Shown one piece after another: positions 34,809 to 43,044 of a stretch of DNA of 64,000 bases. Every line of letters begins with the position of its first letter. Position 1 is the first letter of the stretch. The notes beneath the pieces are model-generated. The model had not been told where the DNA came from. It saw nothing but the letters and a program-made list of their open reading frames with translations, and ran no database searches. The DNA comes from Oscillibacter sp. (GTDB taxonomy: Bacteria; Bacillota; Clostridia; Oscillospirales; Oscillospiraceae): contig JAFUNB010000016.1 in NCBI GenBank assembly GCA_017482345.1, forward strand, positions 62,001 to 126,000, in the 5' to 3' direction. The position numbers and the translations under genes are program-made.

Positions 34809-35537
34809 TCACATGAACCGGCACAGCAGAAGGGGGGGCAGCATGGCCGGCACCAGATTCATCACTTTGATTTTTGTAAGACCCAGCATATTGAGAGAGA
34901 TGGCGATGATCATCAGAGATCCCACGCAGGTCATCTCCGCGATGACCGCGTCCGCCAGGAAGGGGGCCAGGAAGGAGGCCATCAGGGCGATGGCGCCCTG
35001 ATACACCAGCACCGCCGCCGCGGCGAAGGCCACGCCGATGCCCAGCGACGCGGAGAACACGATGGAGCTGACGCCGTCCAGCAGGGACTTGGCAAACAGC
35101 ATATCGTGGTCGCCGGTGAGACCGTCGTTCAGCGCGCCCACAATGGCCATGGCTCCCACGCAGAACAGCAGGCTGGCAGTGACAAAGCCCTCGGCGATGG
35201 AGGTGCCGCCGGCGGGGACCACACGGGTCATCTTCCGCTGGATCCAGTCGCCCAGCCGCTGCATGGCGCCGTCCAGGTCCAGCAGCTCGCCCACAAGGGC
35301 GCCGATGACCATGGACAGAATGGTGATGAGGCTGTTCTGCCCCTTCAGACTGCCGCTGACGCCCAGATACAGCGTGCACAGGGCCAGGCCCTGCATGATG
35401 ATGCCCTGCAGCCGCTCGCCCAGAGCGGCGCTGTCCGGCAGGACAGAGGAAAACCGCCCCGCTGCCCATTTCAGCAGCAGTCCGGCGGCGGAACCAGCCA
35501 GAACGGCCAGTGCGTTTACAATGGAACCAACCAACAT
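34809..35537 (-). CDS. DUF554-family membrane protein
   Basis: A 242-residue protein with about seven helices, opening MLVGSIVNALAVLAGSAAGLLL, which is the DUF554 hallmark; also GFVTASLLFCVGAMAIVGALNDGLTGD and the C-terminal NMLGLTKIKVMNLVPAMLPP. The function is unknown; a transporter role is often assumed. The start is the Met that begins this hallmark; an upstream extension of 22 codons reads into the divergent promoter. Divergent from a LysR gene, which probably regulates it. Confidence 0.88.
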   Translation of the reverse strand: MLVGSIVNALAVLAGSAAGLLLKWAAGRFSSVLPDSAALGERLQGIIMQGLALCTLYLGVSGSLKGQNSLITILSMVIGALVGELLDLDGAMQRLGDWIQRKMTRVVPAGGTSIAEGFVTASLLFCVGAMAIVGALNDGLTGDHDMLFAKSLLDGVSSIVFSASLGIGVAFAAAAVLVYQGAIALMASFLAPFLADAVIAEMTCVGSLMIIAISLNMLGLTKIKVMNLVPAMLPPLLLCRFM

Positions 35538-35589
35538 GGGAGAAACTTCTCGCTTTCTTCCGGAAATTATATCCATTTTAGAACAACGG

Positions 35590-35618
35590 TTGCAATCTGA
35601 CAACTGTCAGGCTACAAT
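35590..35618 (+). promoter_or_regulatory. Promoter of the LysR gene with an embedded operator
   Basis: TTGCAA (35590-35595), 17-bp spacer, TACAAT (35613-35618). An inverted repeat CTGACA-AC-TGTCAG (35597-35610) fills the spacer, so binding there would block polymerase. This fits LysR-type autorepression of a divergent gene pair. Confidence 0.55.
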
Positions 35619-35659
35619 AAGGATATAAGCAACGCAAATACCCTTGGGAGGAGGCCCCT

Positions 35660-36553
35660 ATGAACATCACACAGGTGCGCTACGTTCTGGCTGTGGCGGA
35701 GCACGGCAGCATGTCCCGGGCGGCAGAGAGTCTGTTTCTCTCCCAGCCGGCGCTGTCCCTGCAGATCAAAAAGCTGGAGGATGAGCTGGGCTTCCCTCTG
35801 TTTTTCCGGACGGCACAGGGCGTGACGCTGACGGAGGAGGGCAAGGCCTTCTGCGGCAGCGCCCGGGAGGTGACGAAGCGCTGGCAGGCGCTGGAGGAGA
35901 CCGTGGAAAAGCTGGGACGCAAGCACCGGGAGCGGCTGTGCCTCCGCCTTGGGCCCCGGGTATTCACCAACCAGCTGTTTCCGGACATCGTGGCCTTTTT
36001 TGACGGCCATCCGGAGCTGGAACCTACATTTATCGTGGTGGACGACGGCAACTTTCTTGAGGATCTGGCCGCCGGCGCCATCGACGTGGCTCTTACCTAT
36101 CTGCCGCCGGCAGAGCTGATCCCCGACGCCCGGCGGTTTTCCTGCTGGCCTTTGATCCGGGAGCGGCAGTGCATTCTGGTGGGGGACAGCGACCCGCTGG
36201 CGGGACAGGCGCAGGCCGCCTTTGACCAGCTGGGCAGCCGCACCCTCATCACCACGCCGGAGAACTCCATGGAGTCTCAGGTGACCCTGTGGACGCTGCA
36301 GCAGCACGGCGTCACTCCCGGCCGGCTGTACCGGCTGGACGTCACCGACACGGTCATGGATCTGGTACGCGCCGGCAAGGGCGTGGCGTTGGGCCCCCTG
36401 TCCGCCGCGAAGTATTACGGGCTGCGGGCCGTGCCGCTGGATCCGCCCATGGAGGAAAGCCTCAGCTTCATCTGCCTGCGGGAGAGCCAGAACCGCCCGG
36501 CCCTGCGGCAGCTGCGCCGCTATCTGCAGGATATCTGCAAAGCCGACTGCTGA
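35660..36553 (+). CDS. LysR-family transcriptional regulator
   Basis: A 297-residue regulator: N-terminal winged HTH (about 1-60) with YVLAVAEHGSMSRAAESLFLSQPALSLQIKKLEDELG, then a periplasmic-binding-type effector domain ending near residue 290. RBS TGGGAGGAG. Divergent from DUF554 with 122 nt between them; it may also influence ilvBN downstream, but that operon has its own promoter and leader. Confidence 0.93.
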   Translation: MNITQVRYVLAVAEHGSMSRAAESLFLSQPALSLQIKKLEDELGFPLFFRTAQGVTLTEEGKAFCGSAREVTKRWQALEETVEKLGRKHRERLCLRLGPRVFTNQLFPDIVAFFDGHPELEPTFIVVDDGNFLEDLAAGAIDVALTYLPPAELIPDARRFSCWPLIRERQCILVGDSDPLAGQAQAAFDQLGSRTLITTPENSMESQVTLWTLQQHGVTPGRLYRLDVTDTVMDLVRAGKGVALGPLSAAKYYGLRAVPLDPPMEESLSFICLRESQNRPALRQLRRYLQDICKADC

Positions 36554-36581
36554 ACGGCAGGAGAATCTTGCACTTTGGATA

Positions 36582-36610
36582 TTGTGTTTTATCCCGCCGA
36601 TCGGTATAAT
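36582..36610 (+). promoter_or_regulatory. Promoter of ilvBN
   Basis: TTGTGT (36582-36587), 17-bp spacer, perfect TATAAT (36605-36610). The leader is about 170 nt long. Confidence 0.6.
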
Positions 36611-36695
36611 AGGCAACAATAAGCTGATAGGTGTTACCATTTCTTCGGCGGCGCGCCGCCTTGCGCGCAAACTCTCTGTTTTCAACAGTTTGACT

Positions 36696-36730
36696 GCCTG
36701 TGGTCCGCCAGCCGGATCACAGGCTTTTTT
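36696..36730 (+). terminator. Leader terminator/attenuator upstream of ilvB
   Basis: 12-bp stem with one G-T pair (36696-36707 with 36713-36724), loop CCAGC, six T (36725-36730). Upstream, GGCGG (36647-36651) could pair with CCGCC (36705-36709) and open the terminator. GGCGG can also fold into its own hairpin GGCGGC-GC-GCCGCC (36647-36660). No T-box or rich Leu/Ile/Val leader peptide was found. Confidence 0.7.
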
Positions 36731-36787
36731 CTACAGAACGACCCACCCGCCCCGCCGGCGCGGCAGGGCAAGAAGGAGGACACAACC

Positions 36788-38416
36788 ATGAAAATGACAG
36801 GCGCTGAAATTTTGCTGGAAGCGCTCCGCCGGGAAGGCGTGGAGCATATCTTCGGCTACGCCGGAGCGACCATCTGCCCCGCCGTGGACGTACTGCGCTC
36901 CGCCAGCGACATCGGCTACACCCTGGTACGCACGGAGCAGAACGCCGGCCACATGGCCTCCGGCTACGCCCGTGTCACCGGCAAGGCCGGCGTATGTCTC
37001 GTGACCTCCGGCCCGGGCGCCACCAACCTCATTACCGGCGTGGCCACCGCCTATCTGGACTCCATTCCCATGGTGGCCATCACCGGCCAGGTGCCCTCCG
37101 GCCTGCTGGGCCGGGACATCTTCCAGGAGGTGGACATCACCGGCTCCACCGACGCCTTCACCAAGCACAACTATCTGGTCAAGGACGCCGCCGACCTGCC
37201 CCGCGTCATCAAGGAGGCCTTCTATCTGGCCACCTCCGGCCGTCCCGGCCCCGTCCTCATCGATATCCCCATCGACATTCAGAACCAGGAAGTGGAAGCC
37301 GTGTTCCCCGACGAGGTGAACATGCGGGGCTACCACCCCAGCGTCCGCGGCAACGACAAGCAGCTGGACCATGTGGCCGAGGCCATCGGCCTTGCCCGCC
37401 AGCCGGTCATCGTGGCCGGCGGCGGCGTGTTCCTGGCTGACGCCCGGGACGAGCTGCAGCTCTTCGCGGAGGCGTTTGGCATCCCCGTGGTCACCACCAT
37501 GATGGGCCTCTCTCTGCTGCCCAGCGACCATCCCCTGAACATGGGCATGATCGGCAGCCACGGCAACCTGTGCGCCAATAAGGCGCTGGCCAAGGCCGAC
37601 CTGCTTATCATGATCGGCACCCGCGTGGCCGACCGGGCCATCATCGCCCCCGAGGAGATCCACCGCCGCATGCCCTCCATCCACATCGACGTGGATCCCG
37701 CCGAGATCGGCAAAAATCTGCAGCCGGAGCTGCCTCTGGTGGGCAACGCCAAGGTTATCCTCCAGCAGCTGATGGAGCGGGACATCCAGATGGACTGTAT
37801 CGAGTGGCGCAGCCAGCTGCAGGAAAAGCGCATCGAGGAGCTGCACCGGGAATACCCCTGGCGGGAGGAGAGCGTGACGCCGGGCCGTCTGCTGCGGGCT
37901 CTGGGCAAGAAGCTGCAGCGCGACGCCGCCGTGTGCGTGGACGTGGGCCAGAATCAGCTGTGGTCCTGCAAGAACCTGTGGCTGAAGGACACCCGCTTCT
38001 TAACCAGCGGCGGTTTGGGCACCATGGGCTACTCTCTGCCCGCCGCCGTGGGCGTGAAAGTCGCCCAACCGGAGCGTCAGACCGTGGTCATCTGCGGCGA
38101 CGGCTCCTTCCAGATGTCCATGAACGAGCTGGCCGCCGTGTCTTCGCGGAAGCTGGATATCAAGATCCTGGTCATCCGCAACGGCGTTCTGGGTCTGGTG
38201 AATCAGATCCAGCATACCGCGCCCTATCACGGCCCCTTCGGCGTGGCTCTGGACGGCAGCCCCGATTTCGAGATCATCGCCAGCGCATACGGCATCCCCA
38301 GTATCGTTCTGGAAAACGACGCCCTGCTGGACGGCGCGCTGGAGCGGTTCCTGGAGACGGAAGGCCCCTGCCTGCTGATCGCCAACGTGGATCCCGCCTG
38401 TACCACCAACGACTAA
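36788..38416 (+). CDS. ilvB: Acetolactate synthase, large (catalytic) subunit
   Basis: A 542-residue ThDP enzyme that makes acetolactate (or acetohydroxybutyrate), the first step of Val/Leu/Ile synthesis. Catalytic Glu lies in RTEQNAGHMASGYARVTG; further landmarks are TSGPGATNLITGVATAY, GQVPSGLLGRDIFQEVDI and the ThDP motif GDGSFQMS...LVIRNGVLGLV. RBS AAGGAGG. It is somewhat shorter than plant or E. coli forms because no targeting peptide is present. ilvN follows after 12 nt. Confidence 0.95.
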   Translation: MKMTGAEILLEALRREGVEHIFGYAGATICPAVDVLRSASDIGYTLVRTEQNAGHMASGYARVTGKAGVCLVTSGPGATNLITGVATAYLDSIPMVAITGQVPSGLLGRDIFQEVDITGSTDAFTKHNYLVKDAADLPRVIKEAFYLATSGRPGPVLIDIPIDIQNQEVEAVFPDEVNMRGYHPSVRGNDKQLDHVAEAIGLARQPVIVAGGGVFLADARDELQLFAEAFGIPVVTTMMGLSLLPSDHPLNMGMIGSHGNLCANKALAKADLLIMIGTRVADRAIIAPEEIHRRMPSIHIDVDPAEIGKNLQPELPLVGNAKVILQQLMERDIQMDCIEWRSQLQEKRIEELHREYPWREESVTPGRLLRALGKKLQRDAAVCVDVGQNQLWSCKNLWLKDTRFLTSGGLGTMGYSLPAAVGVKVAQPERQTVVICGDGSFQMSMNELAAVSSRKLDIKILVIRNGVLGLVNQIQHTAPYHGPFGVALDGSPDFEIIASAYGIPSIVLENDALLDGALERFLETEGPCLLIANVDPACTTND

Positions 38417-38428
38417 GGAGGCCCCAGT

Positions 38429-38914
38429 ATGAAAAAGACCATTTCCGTCCTGGTGGAAAACCAGGCCGGTGTTTTGAACCGCATCACCAGTCTGTTCTCC
38501 CGCCGGGCGTTCAACATCGACTCTCTGGCCGTGGGCGTGACGGACGATCCCACCCTCTCCCGCATCACCATCATTGTGGACAGCGGCAACAGCGTGGTGG
38601 AGCAGGTGGAAAAGCAGCTGAACAAGATGGTGGAGGTCATCAAGGTCCGCACTCTGGACGAGAGCACCTACATCGGCCGGGAGCTGATGATCCTGAAGGT
38701 GGCCGCCACCATGAAGACCCGGGCGGACATCATGACCATCTGCAACATCTGCGGCGCCAAGGTCTCCGATATCTCCACCACCTCCATGACCATGGAGCTG
38801 GCGGACACGCCGGACCGGCTGAACACCTTCCAGGACATGATGCGCCCCTTCCACATTCTCGAAGTGGTGCGCACCGGCGTCATCGCTCTGCAGAAGGGCG
38901 GCGGCAAAATCTGA
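38429..38914 (+). CDS. ilvN: Acetolactate synthase, small (regulatory) subunit
   Basis: A 161-residue regulatory subunit with an N-terminal ACT domain (KKTISVLVENQAGVLNRITSLFSRRAFNIDSLAVG), which in the family binds valine for feedback inhibition, and a C-terminal ferredoxin-like domain. Full length for the IlvH/IlvN family. It activates the large subunit upstream. RBS AAGGAGG. Confidence 0.95.
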   Translation: MKKTISVLVENQAGVLNRITSLFSRRAFNIDSLAVGVTDDPTLSRITIIVDSGNSVVEQVEKQLNKMVEVIKVRTLDESTYIGRELMILKVAATMKTRADIMTICNICGAKVSDISTTSMTMELADTPDRLNTFQDMMRPFHILEVVRTGVIALQKGGGKI

Positions 38915-38924
38915 CTTACATGCG

Positions 38925-38959
38925 AAAACACCCGAAATCCGTCGGATTCCGGGTGTTTT
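38925..38959. terminator. Bidirectional terminator between ilvN and the LarA-like operon
   Basis: Stem 38925-38940 with 38944-38959 with one mismatch, loop GTC, A-run on the left and T-run on the right. Confidence 0.85.
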
Positions 38960-38968
38960 TTCCTGTTT

Positions 38969-40186
38969 TCAGTTCAGCAGGCGGCCTTCCTCATCAAATG
39001 CCAGCTCCACGTGCTCCTCCAGCACCTCCAGATGCGCCCGCTCCGCCTCGTAGACGGCCCGGGACACCAGAAGCGTCTCCATGTGCAGCGTGTTTTCGAT
39101 GATGGCCAGCTTCATGCCATCGCCGCAAAGCCGCAGGGCTGTCTCCACCGCCTCCCGCTCCGTGTCGAACCAGACGGGGATCTTGCCCCGATCCAGATAG
39201 GTGGTGGGCAGGAGGTTGGAGTACATGGCCTTTCGGTCGATCTGCTCCACCAGCGCCTTTGTGGTGATATCCGCAAGGCCGATGCCCAGGGCGTTGCCAT
39301 AGGAGTGCTCGTTCAGCCGCAGAGCCACGATATAGCGGATGCGGGGACGCTCCGGCTCCGCCACGCCGTCGATGCGGATGCGGCCGACGGCCTTGGTGTC
39401 CATGCCGGTACCGCTGTAGATCTTGCCGATCTCCTTTACCACCAGCAGGTCCAGCTGATCGGTGGGCAGCTTGGGAGCCTGCTCCCGGGCCAACGTCTGC
39501 AGCTCCGCGTCTGCCTCCAGAAAGCGCTCCTTCGGCACGGCCCGGATGAGACAGGTCTCGTCCCGGCTGTTTTCCACGATGCCCAGGCCGCACAGGATGG
39601 GCGCCTTCTCCAGCGACAGGGCGCAGGAGCGGGGGATGGACTCCGCCAGGCCGTGGGCGTGCATGGCGGTGCAGCCGGTCTCGTTGCCAAGGCCGATGGC
39701 CACCATCTTCACCACGCCGCTCTCGTTGGGGGCCACGAAATCCGTGTGGGGCTTGACGCGGTTGCAGACGATGACGCCGTCCGACTCATAGGCGGCTTTG
39801 TCGAAATACACCGGCGCGCCGTTGGACGCCTGTCCCAGCAGAACGGTCTCCATGGTGGCCTCCACGGGACAGTCCATGGTCTCCTGGCTGATGCCGTAGT
39901 GGCGCAGCACCTCCCGCTGGCCCTCCGCCGTGGCACCGCCGTGGCTGCCCATGGCGGGGACGATGAAGGGCGTGCCGCTGTGGGCCTTCACATAGTCCAC
40001 GATGCAGCGGGTGATTTGGGCGATATTGGCAATGCCGCGGCTGCCGGCGGTGACGGCGATGCGCCGCCCGGCAAGGGGCAGCTGCAAGCTGTCCAGCTCC
40101 GCCGTCACCGCGGCGGGGATATCCGCCAGCACCGGCGTGTCCAGCACCTGCCGCACCCGCAGAAATTCGGGAAATTGCTGTTTCAT
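38969..40186 (-). CDS. LarA-like DUF2088 protein (possible nickel-pincer-type isomerase)
   Basis: A 405-residue cytosolic protein. It resembles the lactate racemase N-terminal (DUF2088) superfamily: RIAVTAGSRGIANI, PAMGSHGGATAEGQREVLRHYGI, CNRVKPHTDF and GLGNETGCTAMHAHG. His in GSHGG and KPHTD are candidates for the cofactor/metal site; LarA uses a Ni-pincer nucleotide. No larB, larC or larE homologue lies in the window. ATG at 40186 is chosen because GGGAGGA is 7 nt upstream. Last gene of a seven-gene operon; the substrate is unknown. Confidence 0.75.
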   Translation of the reverse strand: MKQQFPEFLRVRQVLDTPVLADIPAAVTAELDSLQLPLAGRRIAVTAGSRGIANIAQITRCIVDYVKAHSGTPFIVPAMGSHGGATAEGQREVLRHYGISQETMDCPVEATMETVLLGQASNGAPVYFDKAAYESDGVIVCNRVKPHTDFVAPNESGVVKMVAIGLGNETGCTAMHAHGLAESIPRSCALSLEKAPILCGLGIVENSRDETCLIRAVPKERFLEADAELQTLAREQAPKLPTDQLDLLVVKEIGKIYSGTGMDTKAVGRIRIDGVAEPERPRIRYIVALRLNEHSYGNALGIGLADITTKALVEQIDRKAMYSNLLPTTYLDRGKIPVWFDTEREAVETALRLCGDGMKLAIIENTLHMETLLVSRAVYEAERAHLEVLEEHVELAFDEEGRLLN

Positions 40187-40770
40187 ACACATTCCTCCCC
40201 ATCCAGACGGACCAGATACCGGCCGTTTTGGCCGCCGGCGGCCAACATTCCGGCCGAACCGCTGCCGTCTGTCACATATAAGTAGGCCTCCGCTGCATCC
40301 AGCAGCGGCTGCAGCTTTTCAAAGGCGTCCTGCCGCAGGGTGCGGCAGATGGAAATGGTCTGCGCTGCCCGGCGGATGAGCGTCTGTTCTCCCGCCAGCA
40401 CCAGTCCCGGCCCGCCGGGAAAGGCCACGCACCAGAGATCCTCCGCCAGCCGCTCCCAGCTGCCCGCCGCAGCGGCAGAGGGAACATGGGGCCGGCCGAT
40501 GACGCCGCCGGAGGAGCCGCCTTTCCGCCACGATTGAATGGTCAGGGCCGCCGCCAGAGTGTCCTGCGGGCAGACGGCCTGCAGGGCATCCACCAGCGCC
40601 TCGTCCAGCGCCGCGGGGTCCCGGGTATTGCGGGTGTCGATGACCTCGTCCAACCGGCAGAGGGCAGTCTGCAAAACGCCCGCCTCCGCCTCCCGGCACA
40701 GGGCGCCGGCGGCAAAGGGACAGCCGAAGCGGTCCTTTCCGGCGTGTGTCACCCAGACGTATCCACTCAT
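40183..40770 (-). CDS. Unknown protein in the LarA-like operon (195 aa)
   Basis: Not recognised. A 195-residue soluble protein rich in Ala and Leu, with two Cys in the N-terminal 30 residues (FGCPFAAGALCREAE), a conserved-looking RNTRDPAALDEAL and a C-terminal stretch LDAAEAYLYVTDGSG. It overlaps both neighbours by 4 nt, which suggests that its product works with theirs in a fixed ratio. Confidence 0.75.
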   Translation of the reverse strand: MSGYVWVTHAGKDRFGCPFAAGALCREAEAGVLQTALCRLDEVIDTRNTRDPAALDEALVDALQAVCPQDTLAAALTIQSWRKGGSSGGVIGRPHVPSAAAAGSWERLAEDLWCVAFPGGPGLVLAGEQTLIRRAAQTISICRTLRQDAFEKLQPLLDAAEAYLYVTDGSGSAGMLAAGGQNGRYLVRLDGEECV

Positions 40771-41288
40771 GTTACATCCGCTCCTCCGGGATAGGTGGCC
40801 ACCACCGCTTCGGCCATGGCCTGATTGATGATTTCAAGGTCACCGCTCCCGGCCGTACGGCAGAAGGCCGCCATGGCCGCCTGCGCCTCCACAAAGGGGC
40901 CGGGCAGGTTGATGACCAGCGCGCCTTTCAGTCTTCCGCACACCAGCCGGCACCACAGGTGGCCGTTTTTGCCGAACAGCCGCCGGCTGACAGCGCCCTC
41001 CAGCACCCGCTCCAGAGCGGAGTGGGTGAAATCCCGGCCCAGTGCCGGGTCGAAGCGGTGGCCGCCGCCGGAGCCGCCGATGAGGATCACCAGCTCCGCG
41101 GTCTCCGCCGCCTCGGTAATGGCCTGCACGATGGTGTCCTCCTCGTCCCGGACGGGGGTACGGCGAGAGACTTCCATGGCAGGCTCCAGCGCCAGCAGCT
41201 GGCGCATGACTTCGGGACTGTCCGTGTCCAGCACCACGCCGGAACGGATCTCGTCTCCCGTAGGAATGATCACAGCGGATTTAATCAC
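40767..41288 (-). CDS. Molybdopterin-binding (MoaB/Mog-like) domain protein
   Basis: A 173-residue single-domain protein of the MoCF_biosynth fold: SAVIIPTGDEIRSG at the start and LVILIGGSGGGHRFDPALGRDFT in the middle, resembling the TGGTG loop and following Asp of Mog/MoaB/CinA proteins. GTG start; overlaps the previous gene by 8 nt. Enzymes of this fold bind molybdopterin or a related nucleotide. Next to a LarA-like enzyme it might handle a nucleotide cofactor (inference). Confidence 0.65.
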   Translation of the reverse strand: MIKSAVIIPTGDEIRSGVVLDTDSPEVMRQLLALEPAMEVSRRTPVRDEEDTIVQAITEAAETAELVILIGGSGGGHRFDPALGRDFTHSALERVLEGAVSRRLFGKNGHLWCRLVCGRLKGALVINLPGPFVEAQAAMAAFCRTAGSGDLEIINQAMAEAVVATYPGGADVT

Positions 41289-41640
41289 GGCGCAGCCACC
41301 TCTCTCTGGCGCAGTAAGCGCCCTCCGGCTTTTGGATATCGTCCGCGTCCACGGTGACGATCCGCTCCGCCGAGACCAGCTTTGCGATGTCCAGCGCCGT
41401 GATGCCCTGGGCGGTGGAGAGGGTACGGATGACGCCCGCCTCGTCCCGCAGGATGCGCTCCGGCTCCACGCCGTAGACGTCCATGTCGATGGAGTCGCCG
41501 GTGACGCCGATGACCCGCACGAAGGAGCCGAACCGCTCCGTCAGCAGCTGCTCCACCTGCCGGGTGTCCAGCCCCCGGATGGAGAGACCCCGGACGCGAA
41601 TAACCGTTTTATCCGCAAATACGATGATGTCGTTTTCCAT
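41281..41640 (-). CDS. Unknown small protein in the LarA-like operon (119 aa)
   Basis: Not recognised. A 119-residue soluble protein with the pattern VIRVRGLSIRGLDTRQVEQLL and a repeated theme of Asp-rich strands (DSIDMDVYGV, RIVTVDADDI). Its ATG directly follows the stop codon of the upstream gene. The C-terminus has one Cys. Its segment DSIDMDVYGVEPERIL loosely recalls DUF4387-type small subunits, but I would not assign it. Confidence 0.72.
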   Translation of the reverse strand: MENDIIVFADKTVIRVRGLSIRGLDTRQVEQLLTERFGSFVRVIGVTGDSIDMDVYGVEPERILRDEAGVIRTLSTAQGITALDIAKLVSAERIVTVDADDIQKPEGAYCARERWLRRD

Positions 41641-42651
41641 TTAAATATTCAGCTCCCGCACCTGCACCAGCTCGCTTGCCTTGTGCTTCTTCGCGTCGTT
41701 GACACCGGGCAGCAGCTCGTCGGCGCGGGCGATGATCTCCTCCGTCGTCAGGTTCAGCTTCTCCATCATCCACTCCCGGGTGCAGCCCACGCTGTCCAGC
41801 TCCAGCTGCGCGGTGGGCTGGATGCGGTCATAGGCGATCTCGCTGCCCAGCGCCCGGGCAACGGACAGCACCACGGGGGAGCAGCCCAGCTCACGGGCAG
41901 GCACGCAGCCGCACTGCAGGGCACGGATGGTACGGGCGGCAATCACTTTCTTGTCGCAGACGATGCAGGGAATGGTCTGCTTCAGGGTCTTGGCGTAGGG
42001 GCCGGAGCCGTGGGCGGTGGAGCCGGCGTGGAACTGGGGATGGGGGAAGACGCGGCCGAACTGCTCCGCCACCGTCATGCCGATGCCCACGGAGATGTGT
42101 TCGCCGGTGTAGCCCACCAGCACGTCGCCGTCATTGATGCACTCCAGCTGACCCAGAATGGGGAAGATCAGCTCCTCCATGGTGAGAATGTTCATCATCT
42201 CCGTGGCGGAGTTGTTGTTGGAGGCTCTGCCGCTGATGACCACGTTGTGGACAGGGATCAGCTTGTCGGCGGGGTTGGGGCCGCGGAACAGTTTCCGGCC
42301 GGGGAACAGCTTTTTCCACTGGAGCAGGTGAGGCTCCGCGGCAATGCGCTCCTCGGAATAGGGGATCTCCGCCATGGGCAGGATGCCGAACTCTTTATTG
42401 ACGATGCCGCCATCGGCGGCGCCCATGCGGACGATGGCGCCCTCCACCATGACGCCGTCGCTGGTGGTGGTAACGGCCTCCCGGTCAAAGACGTTGATGG
42501 CCACGGGGCCGGTGAACTCCGCGCCTACGCGGCGGATGGCCTCGTCCTGAGAGATGCCGGCGGCCTCGATGTCCGCCTTATCCAGGAACACCACGGTGAC
42601 GGGAATGATCTTTTCGTCGATGATTCCCTCGGGGATCATTAAATACTTCAT
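41641..42651 (-). CDS. Unknown conserved-looking protein in the LarA-like operon (336 aa)
   Basis: Not recognised. A 336-residue cytosolic protein with several motif-like stretches: GRASNNNSATEMMNIL, GYTGEHISVGIGMT, HPQFHAGSTAHGSGPYAKT and CIVCDKK followed by LQCGCVPARELGCSP. The five Cys in the last 130 residues and the His/Gly-rich centre suggest a metal- or cofactor-dependent enzyme. RBS AAGGAGG. It is the largest protein of the operon besides the LarA-like one, so it is a likely catalytic partner. Confidence 0.75.
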   Translation of the reverse strand: MKYLMIPEGIIDEKIIPVTVVFLDKADIEAAGISQDEAIRRVGAEFTGPVAINVFDREAVTTTSDGVMVEGAIVRMGAADGGIVNKEFGILPMAEIPYSEERIAAEPHLLQWKKLFPGRKLFRGPNPADKLIPVHNVVISGRASNNNSATEMMNILTMEELIFPILGQLECINDGDVLVGYTGEHISVGIGMTVAEQFGRVFPHPQFHAGSTAHGSGPYAKTLKQTIPCIVCDKKVIAARTIRALQCGCVPARELGCSPVVLSVARALGSEIAYDRIQPTAQLELDSVGCTREWMMEKLNLTTEEIIARADELLPGVNDAKKHKASELVQVRELNI

Positions 42652-42663
42652 GTGTGCGCCTCC

Positions 42664-43044
42664 TTAGTGCAGACCCAGCTTGGGGCGGCGGTCGTCGATG
42701 TCCCTGCAGCCGTCAAACTCCACTTCCTCGGTGGGGTGGATGATGTTGATGACCTCCAGAATGATCTTCGTGGTCTCGCCGTCGGCGTTTTTGCCCTTCA
42801 CCAGCACGGTGTGCATGGTCTCCGGCACCCGGGGCACCACCACCAGCTCCACATGTTCCACATCCTCCCGGCCGGCGATCTCCGCCACGGCCTCCTCGAT
42901 GCGGCCGGTACGCAGGGACTGGAGCTTGGCGCTGTGGAGATTTTCAAGGCCCCGGATCTGGATGGTCTTTTCCGGTTTGGCAAGGCCCACGGCCTGCTGC
43001 ATTTTCCGGATAAACTCCGGCAGCTTCGTGTGCATCAGTTTCAT
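42664..43044 (-). CDS. Unknown small protein in the LarA-like operon (126 aa)
   Basis: Not recognised. A 126-residue soluble protein with RVPETMHTVLVKGKNADGETTKIILEVINIIHPTEEVEF and a basic N-terminal helix. No Cys pair or HTH. Its ATG overlaps the stop of the alpha/beta hydrolase gene (ATGA), and 12 nt separate it from the next gene. Confidence 0.72.
   Translation of the reverse strand: MKLMHTKLPEFIRKMQQAVGLAKPEKTIQIRGLENLHSAKLQSLRTGRIEEAVAEIAGREDVEHVELVVVPRVPETMHTVLVKGKNADGETTKIILEVINIIHPTEEVEFDGCRDIDDRRPKLGLH

Noticed and set aside
36611..36787. T-box riboswitch or classical leader-peptide attenuator before ilvB
   Set aside because: No T-box consensus or specifier stem was seen, and the only short frame is not enriched in branched-chain codons. 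Only a leader terminator is annotated.
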